64,000 nt of DNA from Albula goreensis (Eukaryota > Chordata > Actinopteri > Albuliformes > Albulidae). The position numbers were made by a program, and so were the translations under genes. Of this stretch, positions 35,701 through 48,577 are shown piece by piece. The notes beneath the pieces are model-generated. The model worked only from the letters and a program-made list of their open reading frames with translations, searched no databases and had not been told where the DNA came from. Within the stretch, counting starts at the first letter, position 1; each line of letters starts with the position of its first letter. Location of the stretch: contig CM040751.1 in assembly GCA_022829145.1 (NCBI GenBank), positions 124,001-188,000 on the forward strand, given 5' to 3'.

Positions 35701-37315
35701 AATATTATGCTCTTGCTACCAAAGAACTAGCAAATTTAAAAACAAAATTTACCAAGTTGAAAGATCTCTGTTGCCGATTGATTATACAATCCATTTGCTA
35801 AAATCCTATGTTGTTGATGGTGGTCATTATTTAATTTTTACAGATTCAAAAGAAATGCCCAACACTCAATAGCTGCTTATCAAGTTAATTGGTAGTCCAA
35901 AAAAATATACTTTTTGGCCATGAAGTTTTAACCATAAGCTCTCATAAGCTGGTGGAGGCATAGCTGCCGCAGTCATGCATTTTGTTAAGAATAACCTACA
36001 TTTTTTGAATCTTGAAATGTAACAATTATGCTACCCTTAGCTTCAATCACCCACACAGCATGAAATAGAATCTTCTGTTGAGCACGTATTGTTTTTAAAT
36101 CACCATTTAAACATACCGGTATAATTGCCAATATGTATCACAGCATAATTTCGGGTTAATTCTTCTGATATCGATATTGATTTTTATTTTTTGCTTTATC
36201 ATTTTACCTGTCTCTACACATATGTACTTTTACACCCTGTTACAATTCACACTTATGTATCATTAGTTGGTTTTTTATTTGGAATTACAAGACGCTAAAT
36301 ATTTGTCTGGAATTTCTGACTTCCATGCATTGGGAGTTTTTGACTCTATCCCATATAGACCAGCTCATATTTATATTCAGATTTTTTAGCAAAGAGGGCC
36401 ATGCAGTGGACCCATTGTATGGTTTTATCAATTTTGTCTACAAAAGAAGTTATCTGCTTAATATTGTCTGAGAAATTGCTTTTGTGTTTTGGCATTTAAT
36501 GGACAAAATGATTCATGTGGTAACAGTTTGTGCAACTAAATTATTTTTTTGCACAAAATTAACCAGGTTACACTTGGTGCTCCAGAGAAAGTAATAGCTT
36601 TGCTATTTTGTTAGACCACTTAGCTACCTACTCCTAAGATGCCTTGTTCTTATATTTTGTCAATAACCTAAGCTACTTTACATAGTCTGTGTGTTTTGGG
36701 ACCCTGAGAATGTAGAACCTCATGTTGGCTTGGCTTCAGTGAACCAACAGGCGATAACAAAGACCTAGATCGATTTCCTCACACAATTGAATTGTATATT
36801 ACGTACACTCTTTATTTTGGGTTAGTGAATTCAAGTTTACATGACTCAAATATAAAATGCCTGCAGCAATTCAAATTTAGTAACATTATGGAGTTCCAGA
36901 ATTTAACTTTGAACTAATTAAGCAATATCACACAAGAGTGAGTGCTGTTATAATGAATATCAGCATGGCTGTGATTCGGTTGTAGGTATGAGGCTGGTGA
37001 TAGCTCTTCTGTTTGTCACCATCAGCTGATGTCATATGATCACACCTGAAGGTTAGCGCTGAAGTATCCAGGCTTCTTTCCTTCCCTTTGTCCTCTTCTG
37101 ATGACCATTCATAATTTAACTCAAATGTTATTTGTGGAAATATGTTCATCTTTGTGGTGCAAAGTTTGTTACAATCTAAGATAGATAACAACTGTTAATG
37201 TAACGTTAATTAACGGTTATTAGAGCACCTGTAAAGCGTAGTGATACATGTATAGTTAAAAGTCCCATTGATGTTATACTCCATATCAGCACTCATGGAA
37301 TACCTCTTGTCCAAG
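35701..37315. other. No gene recognised
   Basis: AT-rich DNA with short frames lacking any family motif. Confidence 0.45.
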
Positions 37316-37345
37316 CAGATTACTTGGTCAGAACCAAGTAATCTG
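37316..37345. repeat. Perfect 13-bp hairpin beside repeat R copy 2
   Basis: cagattacttggt and its exact reverse complement accaagtaatctg around caga; six bases before repeat R. Confidence 0.9.
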
Positions 37346-37351
37346 ATTTAG

Positions 37352-37680
37352 CGAGTTGTATAGTGGTAGGAACGTTGATCTTGGGCTTGGAGTCCAGGGG
37401 GGCAGTGTCATGCCTCACTAGTTTTTAGGATGAAGTGAACCCCCCCTGAAAACAAAAAGGGGGAAAAAAAACAGAAGAAAGGCAAGTAGACTTGAAGGTG
37501 GAGATGGCAAGGGGGAGGGATGCCAGAACCAGAGAGCATGATGGGAGAGAAGGTACGTAGTAAATTAATACCTGCGTATACAACCGGATTGGATGGATAC
37601 TGCTGTTTGAGTGAAGGGTTGTCCGAAGGTTGCCTCTCCCGAAATTTGTTATTAACAAACACCAATAATGATTTAGGTAA
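37352..37680 (+). repeat. Dispersed repeat R, copy 2
   Basis: Inverted copy of 13649-13976, with mostly substitutions and small indels. The first 60 bases (gagttgtatagtggtagg and a cttggagtcc block) look like degenerate tRNA promoter boxes. The frame shared with copy 1 is on the minus strand here. Confidence 0.55.
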
Positions 37681-37964
37681 TTTGGCTCTGTCATGCAAAA
37701 TTTTATCCCCCCCCCCCAAAAAATCTATATCACCTAACACAACAATGGATTCCGGACAGCTGACAGCATCCGTTTCTATAACGACGCAGGGATAACCTAA
37801 CGTTCAGAACATTAGTAGATGAAATCGCTCGCAGTACATGAGTTTACCACAAAATTTACTCTACGCAGACAATGGGGTTAAATAATTTTACAGCAGATTT
37901 TTACTATTACTGAGGATGTACTGAAGTTGATGGTAAGTCTGAAAGTTTTCTACACCGTTAATAT

Positions 37965-38456
37965 TGTAACAAGTTCGCTGACTTGTTATTGTGAGATCCT
38001 CGTTAGTCGACAGAGACAGACACAGACACAAAAATGCCGTCGAACACAGTATATCTTTTCTTTATTGTTTTCACTCCACTTTTTCAGAACTAACGAACGA
38101 CCGCGCGTTTTCGCGGGCCAGGGTCTTTTTATATCCCCTGTGTGTCACTTCCTGCGGTTCTCAAACACGTCCGCTCTAACTGCTCACAAGGTTGTATTCT
38201 CTCACCCACAAATCAGGAATAACATTTACCACACTTATGCAGATCCTGAATAAAACTGGCCCTGACAAAGGGCAGCAAAACCCCTTATGCATGTGCTACT
38301 CTGAACACGTAGCCTAACACCGTCACAGTAACCTAACCCTTTTTAACTGTAAAAAAATGCCTCTCTTAACCAAACTGAATGTGACAGTGTTCGCTAGCGC
38401 CCCCACGTGCATCTCACCCTACACAGCAGAAGCACAGTCAACACCAATCTGTCACA
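37965..38456 (-). repeat. Element C 3' LTR (492 bp)
   Basis: On the minus strand begins TGTGACAG and ends TTGTTACA. The polypurine tract aagaagggggtag adjoins at about 38457-38470. Confidence 0.95.
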
Positions 38457-38501
38457 CTACCCCCTTCTTTATAAGGAACACGTCCTCGCTGTTCCCACCA
38501 C

Positions 38502-39096
38502 TTAACAATTTTCATGAACAACTTTAACTACATAATCAGAGTGCCAAATTGGCCGTCTAGAGGCCCTCTGAGGTCTTGAACGGACACCCTCTGTTTCGTA
38601 TGACGAACTCTGATCAGCTTCTGATGCTGATCCGGCTGAAGGACCAGAGTTTGGCAAAACATTGTTACAACCTTTGTTCAACGCAGTATTTACATTTCTT
38701 TGTAGTTGCTCCCCAGTCGCAGCTGGGTTTTCCAAGGTAGCACTTTCAGGCGGCAACATTTCTTCAGTTAAGTTACTCTCTCTTGTTTGAGGTCTCCCAA
38801 GAACAGGGAAACCAGGAAACCTATAACCTCCTCTGTTAAGATGCCTTTTGCCCCTCTTGTACCGTAGTTGTCTAGCTGGGTCGATGTCATAAAGGACCTC
38901 AATTTGTTCATCATTAGCCTGAGAACTGGGCTCAGCCTGAGCATATGCTGCTTCTGTTCCTGGAGTTCCAAAGTATGGCTTCAACCTGTTGTAATGTACA
39001 ACAGCTCTACCAGTCCCGTTGCACTGTGCAATTTCATACAAAATGTCAGACAATTTCCTGACTATTCTGAAAGGGCCTTTGAACTTTTTTTGTAGT
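38502..39096 (-). pseudogene. pol: Element C pol, carboxy-terminal part
   Basis: Open frame from the composite B junction (39096) to a stop at 38502. Starts with a Gypsy-integrase tail (FKGPFRIVRK, then VVHYNRLKPYFG), followed by an Asn/Ser/Arg-rich extension with no known fold. The matching upstream half ends at 49103, across composite B. The two halves meet in frame if the insert and one TSD copy are removed. Confidence 0.85.
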
Positions 39097-39621
39097 TGTC
39101 AGGGCGCAGTATGAACTCAAGAGCAGACAGGAATGAGATCAACCAGAGTTTATTAAAAAGGGCAAATCCAAAAACAGAGTCGAAAACAGGCACAGGGTCA
39201 AACCAGAAGAGCACGGTGTCAGGGCCAAAACAGAATCCAAAGAAGAGGTCAAAAACAGGCAAAGTCCGAACCAGGTAAACACAGCAATCAGGCAGAGACA
39301 CAATCCAAAATCAGAAATCGGGGAAAACAGGCAAGAATCAAAAACAGGCAGGTCAGAACAGGAAAAGGCTCGTAGCGCAACTGATCACAGAGAATACAGA
39401 GACGAACTCGCACAGAACAAACACAAGACAGGGTTTAAATGCACAGACTAACGAGCCAACGAGACACAGGTGCACAATAGGGCAGGGCAGGTGAAACAAA
39501 TGGGTAATCAACTGGGAAGGTAACAAGGAGGCATGGGGCAGACACAAGGGGGAATGAAAACAAAAGCACATGGATAGGGAAAACAAAAAAAAAAACACAG
39601 CATCAGACAGCATTCCTGACA
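39097..39621 (-). repeat. Composite B, 3' LTR (525 bp)
   Basis: Minus strand TGTCAGGAATGC... to ...CGCCCTGACA. Followed on the left by GTAGT. Confidence 0.9.
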
Positions 39622-39647
39622 GTACCCCCTACGACCGCCTCTTATGG

Positions 39648-42600
39648 TCAGCAGGCGCTTCCAGGATGACGCTGGTGAAAGTCAGTAATGAGGGAGGGGT
39701 CGAGAATGTCCCGAGCTGGGACCCAGCAGCGTTCCTCAGGTCCATACCTCCCAGTCAACGAGGTACTGCAGCCCGCGGCCTCGACGCCTCGAGCCTCCAG
39801 CAGGCGGCGGACAGTGTATGCCTCAGTACCGTCGATGAGGCGAGGGGAGGAGGGGCTCTGGGAGCTGGGCACAGGGGGCTGTGGCGGACAGGCTTGATCC
39901 GAGACACGTGGAATGTTGGGTGGATGCGGCGGAGTGTGCGGGTAACTGGAGACGGACAGCAGCAGGACTGATAACCTTGTAATGGGAAAGGGGCCAATGA
40001 ACCGTGGGGCCAGCTTGCGTAGACTCCACTCTGGGAAGGTCTCGGTGGACAGCCACACCCGCTGTCCCTGCAGGTAACGCTGAGCTCGGGAGCGATGGCG
40101 GTCAGCCGCCTGCTTGGTCCGGTGGGAGGCCCGTAGCAGAGCTGTCCGCGCGCGCCTCCAGGTCCGCCCGACAGCGACGCACAAACGCCTCTGCTGATGG
40201 CACCCCCACCTCCTCCTCCTGAGAGGGGAACAAAGGGGGTTGGTATCCAAGCAGCATTGGAAGGGTGACAGCCCAGAGGATGAGGAGGGAAGGAGTTGAT
40301 GGAATACTCCACCCAGGGAGCTGCCGACTCCAGGACCCCGGTTCCCGTGATGTGAGGCATCGCAGGACCGTCTCCATCTGCTGGTTGGCCCTCTCCGTCT
40401 GTCCGTTAGACTGGGGGTGGAAGCCTGAGGAAAGACTAACAGACGCACCCAACAAATTGCAAAAACGCTTTCCAGAAATGAGAGGTGAATTGGGGCCCCT
40501 ATCAGAAACCACATCAAGAGGCAGTCCATGTAACTTAAACACATGCGAGACCATAAGTTCAGCGGTCTCCTTAGCTGACGGCAATTTAGGGAGAGCTAGG
40601 AGGTGAACCGCTTTGGAAAACGGTCAACCACAGTCATGATAGCAGTGTTACCGTCAGATGGGGCAGACCAGTCACAAAGTCCAAGGCGATGTGTGACCAG
40701 GGCCTCCTTGAATGGGCAAGGGGGTGCAACAGACCCGCAGGAGGAGCAGTGGAGGGCTTATTTTGGGCGCAGACAGGGCAGGCAGATACAAAGTTGCGGA
40801 TGTCAGTATCCATTGATGGCCACCAGAAGCGCTGGGAGATGAGGGCCTTAGTGCGGCGGACTCCCGGATGACCTGCCAGCCGAGAGGAATGCCCCACTGC
40901 AAGACCTGGGAGCGGACAGACTGCGGAACAAAGAGACGGTTAACAGGACAAGCACTGGGAGCAGCACTTACCCTCCGCGCTGAGCGAACCACCGTCTCAA
41001 TGTCCCACAGAGCCGCCGACACCCAGCAGCGAGGGGGCAGGATGGTGTTGCCCTCAGCGGGCCTTCTGCGGCTGTGGATTGTCTGGACAGGGCATCAGGT
41101 TTGCCGCTCTTGGAGCCGGGTCGGTAAGAGAGGGTAAAGTCTTGCGGGCGAAGAACAACGACCAGCGCTGGCGAGGATTGAGGCGTTTGGCTGACCGCAG
41201 GTACTCTAGATTCTTGTGGTCAGTCCAGACCAAGAATGGAACATCGCACCTTCCAGCCAGTGCCTCCACTCCTCCAGAGCCTGCTTGACTGCCAGCAACT
41301 CTCGGTCCCCGATGTCATAGTTCCTCTCCGCAGGGTCAGGCGGTGCGAGAAGAAGGCACATGGGTGCAGCTTGCCATCTGTAGGAGAGACTTGGGACAAT
41401 ACAGCTCCCACCCCCACATCCGAGGCATCCACCTCTACCACAAACTGCCGCGAGGGGTCTGGCTGACCAGGATGGGGCAGTGGTGAATCGTACCTTTAGG
41501 TCCCGGAAGGCAGCTTCAGCCGAGGGGGTCCAGACGACCTCTCCTGGTGGTGGCCGGGAGAGCAGTGAGTGGAGCCGCCACTGAGCCATAGTTCCGGATG
41601 AAACGGCGAGCAGAAGTTGGCAAAGCCCAGGAAGCGTTGCAGATCCTGCGGGAGTCAGGTCGGGCCAGTCCATAACCGCCTGGGACCTTCCTCTGGTCCA
41701 TCTGGATGCCCTGCGGAAATGACAAAGCCCAGAAACGAAACAGAGGTCTGACTGAACTCACATTTCTCTGCCTTGACGAAAAGTCGATTCTCCAGCAGCC
41801 TCTGCAGCACGCGGACGGGCGAATATGGTCAGCACTGGATTGGGAGAAGATCAGAATATCATCAAGGTAGACATACACAAACTGACCAATCATGTCCCGC
41901 AGGACATCATTAACTAGGGCCTGGAACACCGCTGGAGAATTGGTAAGACCAAATGGCATAACTAAATATTCATAGTGTCCAGTAGGTGTGTTAAAGGCTG
42001 TCTTCCACTCATCTCCCCTCCCGTATGCGAACCAGGTGGTAAGCATTGCGGAGATCCAGCTTCGAGAAGATGGTCGCCCCCTGAAGAGATTCAAAGGCAG
42101 TGGACATCAGAGGTAAAGGATACCGATTCTTCGCCGTTATAGCATTGAGCCCTCTGTAGTCAATGCATGGTCGCAATCCCCCATCCTTCTTGCCAACGAA
42201 GAAGAACCCAGCCCGGCAGGGGGAGGAGGAGGGTCGGATGATGCCCGCTGCCAGTGACTCGGATGTACTTCTCCATGGCTTCCGTCTCAGGGACGAGAGA
42301 GGGAGAAGAGTCGGCCCCTGGGAGGTGATGTGCCCGGCAGCAGCTCGATGGCGCAGTCATAGGGCCGATGGGAGGAAGTGATGTGGCACGGACTGGCTGA
42401 AAACCTCCTTGAGGTCCAGGTACTCGGCAGGCACGGCAGACAGGTCAGTGGTTCCCACATCCGGCGGTCGCTGGGACGGCAGGAATCTGAGCATTGCGGA
42501 GACAATTTGCCAAACAAAAGGGACTCCACTCCAAGATCAGATTATTGGCCCAGTCAATCCAGGGTTGTGCTTTGAGAGCCAGGGGTGCCCCAACACCACA

Positions 42601-43888
42601 GCAGACTGAGGAGAATGGATGATGTAAAAGATGATGGTTTCATGATGATTGCCGGACAGGGTGAGACTCACCGGGGATGTGGCATGGGTGATGCGGACGA
42701 GGGGCCCCCGTGATGGCTAGGGCTTCTAGGGGGTCTCGTGAGAGGAAGTTGTGATAGCTGGAGGCCAGCTGCGAAGTCAGCATCAATAAAGTTCCCATCT
42801 GCGCCAGAGTCTAGGAGAACTGAGACCACATGGGGAACCCTTCCACTTGGAGGAAGCAGATAACAGAGAGCGAACATTAGATGACTTAGGGACAGGAGTT
42901 ACACTCACCCGCACTCCCTGGCCATGGGTTGAGCACCAGTCTTTAATGGGCAGTTCACGATGAAGTGGCCAGGGGTGCCGCAGTAGAGACAGGCACGGGC
43001 TCTGATGCGGTTCTGCCGCTCTGCAGGTGAGGTGGGTGCGGTCAACCTTCATGGGCCGTGGGGAACTGGGATGGAGCCGGAGTCCGGAGGCAGGGCAGGC
43101 GGAGGGGTAGCTCCAGAACTGGATCAGTGGATCTGCGGTGAGCTCGGGACATCTCCAGTCTCTCTTGATGACGGCAGGCGAGGCGGTGGTCGATGCGGAT
43201 GGCCATCTCTACCAGGGCATCAAACTCGTCTGGTAAGTCCCTCAGGAGGAGCTTGTCTGATGTCATCAGAGAGGCCATGGAGGAAGGCATCATACTGGGC
43301 ATCATGATTCCAGCCACTGGTGACCGCCAGGGTGCGGAAGTCAATGGCATAATTGGAGACTGTTCTACTACCCTGCCGGCTCTGGAGCATCTCCCGGGCA
43401 GCTTCCCGACCGTGACGTGAGCGGTCAAAGACCCGTTGCATCTCCTCCATAAACGAGGTGAGTGAGGTGCACGCAGGCAGGTGCCTGAGCCTCCCAGACT
43501 GCTGTCCCCACTCTCTGGCTCTGCCGGCAGGGTGATGATGTACGCAATCTTGGCACGGTCGGTGGGGAACATGGAGGGTTGGAGTTCAATTGCCAATGAG
43601 CACTGGGACAGGAAGGAGCGACAGGTGCCTGGCTCACCAGCGTAGGGCTCGGGCGGAGGCAGGCAGGGTTCTCTGGTATGAGCAGCTGCGGGATCGAGAG
43701 GGTGTCACTGGAGCAGGGGCGGAGACTTCTCGCTGGAGTTGCAGTTGCTGGAACTGGGCGGACAGGTGGTTCATGTCACACGATTTCAATGCCTTGCTGA
43801 CAGAGTCCAGTTGAGACTGGATGCCACTCCAAAAGTACTCCATGCCGGTCCGCCAGGATCTCATCTGATCGCTGTCTGCTGAGTCCAT
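39648..43888 (-). pseudogene. gag-pol: Composite B, copy 2 (left) gag-pol, frameshifted
   Basis: Start ATG at 43888 (MDSADS). Domains from right to left: Gag 43888 to about 43000; zinc knuckle CLYCGTPGHFIVNC near 42955-43000; protease DSGADGNFIDA near 42780-42815; RT with YLDD near 41870; RNase [12 protein letters not shown] near 41400-41440; integrase zinc finger 40740-40890 and core to 40380 ([14 protein letters not shown]); chromodomain about 39660-39840; first in-frame stop near 39646. Long frames survive (39648-40544, 41516-42094) but are joined only across single-base shifts. This is the cleaner of the two copies. Confidence 0.85.
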
Positions 43889-43906
43889 GTCTGGCGCAGT
43901 TCGTAC

Positions 43907-44423
43907 TGTCAGGCGCAGCATGAACTCAAGAGCAGACAGGAATGAGATCAACCAGAGTTTATTAAAAAGGGCAAATCCAAAAACAGAGTGAAAACAGGCA
44001 CAGGGTCAAACCAGAAGAGCACGGTGTCAGGGCCAAAACAGAATCCAAAGAAGAGGTCAAAAACAGGCAAAGTCCGAACCAGGTAAACACAGCAATCAGG
44101 CAGAGACACAATCCAAAATCAGAAATCGGGAAAACAGGCAAGAATCAAAAACAGGCAGGTCAGAACAGGAAAAGGCTCGTGAGCGCAACTGATCACAGAG
44201 AATACAGAGACGAACTCGCACAGAACAAACACAAGACAGGGTTTAAATGCACAGACTAACGAGCCAACGAGACACAGGTGCACAATAGGCAGGTGAAACA
44301 AATGGGTAATCAACTGGGAAGGTAACAAGGAGGGCGGGGCAGACACAAGGGGAATGAAAACAAAAGCACATGGATAGGGAAAACAAAAACAAAAAAACAC
44401 AGCATCAGACAGCATTCCTGACA
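43907..44423 (-). repeat. Composite B, middle LTR (517 bp)
   Basis: Same termini as the outer LTRs. Directly to its right comes gtagttcctcagg: the polypurine tract and about 110 bp of internal sequence found beside the left LTR (39622-39733) are missing here. Confidence 0.9.
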
Positions 44424-47400
44424 GTAGTTCCTCAGGTCCATACCCCTCCCAGTCAGCGAGTACTGCAGCCCGCGGCCTCGGCAAATGAGCCTCCAGCAGG
44501 CGTGCGGACAGTGTATGCCTCAGTACCGTCGATGAGGCGGGGGAGGGGCTCTGGGAGCTGGGCACAGGGGGCTGTGGCGGACAGGCTTGATCCGAGACCA
44601 CGTGGAATGTTGGGTGGATGCGGCGGAGTGTGCGGGGTAGCTGGAGACGGACAGCAGCAGGACTGATAACCTTTGTAATGGGAAAGGGGCCAATGAACCG
44701 TGGGGCCAGCTGAGACTCCACTCTGAAGGTCTCGGGTGGACAGCCACACCCGCTGTCCCTGCAGGTAGCGGGCTGGGAGGCGATGGCGGTCAGCCGCCTG
44801 CTTGGTCGGTGGGAGCCCGTAGCAGAGCTGTCATGGCGCCCTCCAGGTCCGCCCGACAGCGGCCAAGCGCCTCTGCTGATGGCACCCCCTCCCCCCCCTC
44901 CTGAGAGGGAACAAAGGGGTTGGTATCCCAAGCAGCATTGGAAGGTGACAGCCCAGAGGATGAGGAGGGAAAAGGAGTTGATGGAATACTCCACCCAGGG
45001 GAGCTGCCGACTCCAGGACCCCGGTTCCCGTGATGTGAGGCATCGCAGGACCGTCTCCATCTGCTGGTTTGGCCCTCTCCGTCTGTCCGTTAGACTGGGG
45101 GTGGAAGCCTGAGGAAAGACTAACAGACGCACCCAACAAATTGCAAAAACGCTTTCCAGAAATGAGAGAGGGTGAATTGGGGCCCCTATCAGAAACCACA
45201 TCAAGAGGCAGTCCATGTAACTTAAACACATGCGAGACCATAAGTTCAGCGGTCTCCAGCAGCTGGCTGGCCGACAATTTAGGGAGAGCTAGGAGGTGAA
45301 CAGCTTTGGAAAAGCGGTCACCACAGTCATGATACTTGATGTTACCCCGTCAGATGGGGGCAGACCAGTCACAAAGTCCAAGGCGATGTGTGACCAGGGC
45401 CTCCTTGGAATGGGCAAGGGTGCAACAGACCCTTGGGAGGGCAGTGGAGGGCTTATTGCAGGGCGCAGACAGGGCAGGCAGATACAAAAGTTGCGGATGT
45501 CAGTATCCATTGATGGCCACCAGAAAGCGCTGGGAGATGAGGGCCTTAGTGCGGCGGACTCCGGATGACCTGCCAGCAGAGAATGCCCCACTGCAAGACC
45601 TGGGGCGGACAGACTGCGGGAACAAAGAGACGGTTAACAGGACAAGCACTGGGGAGCAGCACTTACCCTCCCGCGCTGAAAGCAGAACCACCCCGTCTCA
45701 ATGTCCCACAGAGCCGCCGACACCCAGCAGCGGGGCAGGATGGTGTTGCCCTCAGCGGGCCCTTCTGCTTGGCTGTGGATTGTCTGGACAGGGCATCAGG
45801 TTTGCCGTTCTTGGAGCCGGGTCGGTAGAGAGGGTAAAGTCGAAGCGGGCGAAGAACAACGACCAGCGGCGCTAGGCGAGATTGAGGCGTTTGGCTGCCG
45901 CAGGTGCTCTAGATTCTTGTGGTCAGTCAGACCAGAATGGAACATCCGCACCTTCCAGCCCAGTGCCTCCACTCCTCAGAGCCTGCTTGACTGCCAGCAA
46001 CTCTCGGTCCCGATGTCATAGTTCCTCTCCGCAGAAGTCAGGCGGTGCGAAGAAGGCACATGGGTACAGCTTGCCATCTGTAAGAGAGACTTGGGACCAC
46101 AGCTCCCACCACATCAGGCATCACTCTCCACAAACTGCCGCGAGTCTGGCTGGACCAGGATGGGGGCAGTGGTGAATCGTGCCTTTAGGTCCCGGAAGGC
46201 AGCTTCAGCCGAGGGTCAGAGCGAATCTCTGGTGGTGGCCGTGGGAAAAGCAGTGGTGGAGCCGCCCACTGGGCCATAGTTCCGGATGAAGCGGCGATAG
46301 AGAGTTGGCAAGCCCAGGGCGTTACCCAGATCCCTTTGGGGGAGTCAGGTGGGGCCAGTCCATAACGCCTGGACCTTCCTCTGGTCCATCTGGATGCCCC
46401 TACGGAAATGACAAAGCCAGAAACAAAAAACAGAGGTCTGGCCCCAGCTCATTTCTCTGCCTTGTGAAAAGTCCGATTCTCCAGCAGCCTCTGCAGCACG
46501 CGGGGACGTGGCGAATATGGTCCAGCACTGGTTGGGAGAAGATCAGAATATCATCAAGGTAGACATACACAAACTGACCAATCATGTCCGCAGGACATCA
46601 TTAACTAGGGCCTGGGCACCGCTGGAGAAATTGGTAAGACCAAATAAGCGCAACTAAATATTCATAGTGTCCAGTAGGTGTGTTAAGGCTGTCTTCCACT
46701 CATCTCCCTCCCGTATGCGAGAACCAGGAGTAAGCATTGCGGAGATCCAGCTTCGAGAAGATGGTGCCCCTGAAGAAGAGATTCAAAGGCAGTGGACATC
46801 AGAGGTAAAGGATACCGATTCTTACGCCCGTTATAGCATTGAGCCCTCTGTAGTCAGTACATGGTCGCAATCCCCATCCTTCTTGCCAGCGAAGAAAAGA
46901 CCCAGCCCCGGCGGAGGAGGAAGTCGGATGATGCCCGCTGCCAGTGACTCTCGGATGTACTTCTCCATGCTTCCGTCTCCAGGGACGAGAGAGGGAAAAG
47001 TCGGCCTGGGAGGTGATGTGCCCGCAGCAGCTCGATGGCGCGATCATAGGGGCGATGTGGAGGAAGTGATGACCAAGCGCGGGACTGGCTGAAAACCTCC
47101 TTGAGGTCAGGTACTTTCGGCAGGCACGGCAGACAGGTCAGTGTTTCCCACATCCACATTTGATCGCTGGGACGGCAGGAATCTAGGAGACAATTTGCCA
47201 AACAAAAGGGACTCCCACTCCAGAGTCAGATTATTGGCCCAGTCAATCCAGGGGTTGTGCTTTGAGAGCCAGGGGTGCCCCAACACCAGCAGACTGAGGA
47301 GAATGGATGATGTAAAAGATGATGGTTTCATGATGATTGCGGACAGAGGTGAGACTCACCGGGGATGTGGCATGGGTGATGCGAGACGAGAGGGGCCCCG

Positions 47401-48560
47401 TGGCTAGGGCTTCTAGGGGTCGTAGAGGAAGTTGTGATAGCTGGAGGCCAGCTGCGAAGTCAGCATCAATAAAGTTCCCATCTGCCAGAGTCTGAGGAGA
47501 ACTGAGACCACATGAGGGCCTTCCACTTGGAGAGAGCAGATAACAGAAGAGCGAACATTAGATGACTTAGGACAGGAGGTTACACTCACCCCGCCCTGGG
47601 TTGAGCACCAGTCTTTAATGGGCAGTTCACGATGAAGTGGCCAGGGGTGCCCAGTAGAGACGAGCCACGGGCTCTGATGCGGTTCTGCCCATCTGCAGGT
47701 GTGAGGTGGGTGCGGTCAGCCTTCATGGGCCGTGGGGAACTGGGGTGGGCGGGAGTCCGGAGGCAGGGCAGGCGGAGGGCGGTAGCTCCTAGAACTGGAT
47801 CAGTGGATCTCGGTGAGCTCGGGACATCTCATCTCTCTCTTGATGACGGCAGAGGCGGCGGTGGTCGATTACGGATGGCCATCTCTACCAGGGCATCAAA
47901 CTCGTCTGGTAAGTCCCTCAGGGAGGAGCTTGTCATGATGTCATCAGAGAGGCCATGGAGGAAGGCATCATACTGGGCATCATGATTCCAGCCACTGGTG
48001 ACCGCCAGGTGCGGAAGTCAATGGCATAATTGGAGACTGTTCTACTACCCTGCCGGCTCTGGGCATCTCGGGCAGCTTCCCGAGCCGTGGCGTGGCGGTC
48101 AAAGACCCGTTGCATCTCCTCCATAAACAGGTGGTGAGGTGCACGCAGGTGCCTGAAGCCTCCCAGACTGCTGTCCCCACTCTCTGGCTCTGCTGATAAG
48201 TAGGGTGATGATGTGTGCAATCTTGGCACGGTGGTGGGAACATGGAGGTTAGTTCAATTGCCAATGAGCACTGGGACAGGAAGGAGGCGACAGGTGCCTG
48301 GCTCACCAGCGTAGGGCTCGGGCGGAGGCAGGCAGGTTCTCTGGTAGGAGCAGCTGCGGGGATCGGAGGGTGTCCCACTGGAGCAGGGGCGGAGACTTCT
48401 CGCTGGAGTTGCAGTTGCTGGAACTGGGCGGACAGGTGGTTCATGTTCACAGGCTTGTTTCAATGCCTTGCTGACAGAGTCCCAGTTGAGACTGATGCCA
48501 CTCCAAAGTACTCCCATGCCGGTCATGAGATCTCATCTGATAGCTGTCTGCTGAGTCCAT
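44424..48560 (-). pseudogene. gag-pol: Composite B, copy 1 (right) gag-pol, heavily frameshifted
   Basis: ATG at 48560. Same order as the other copy: zinc knuckle near 47630-47680, protease near 47440-47500, YLDD near 46550-46570, integrase 44830-45590, chromodomain start near 44470-44540. The chromodomain carboxy end and polypurine tract are deleted at 44424. It has many more short gains, losses and odd insertions than copy 2, scattered evenly over all domains. No frame exceeds about 370 codons, and the longest one (44119-45231) runs partly through the LTR. Confidence 0.85.
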
Positions 48561-48577
48561 GTCTGGCGAGTTCGTAC

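Noticed and set aside
44119-45231. 370-codon minus-strand frame as a distinct gene
   Set aside because: It is composite B integrase running through shifted frames into the LTR.
39570-47985. Plus-strand frames in composite B and its LTRs
   Set aside because: Antisense shadows of gag-pol; no promoter or domain.
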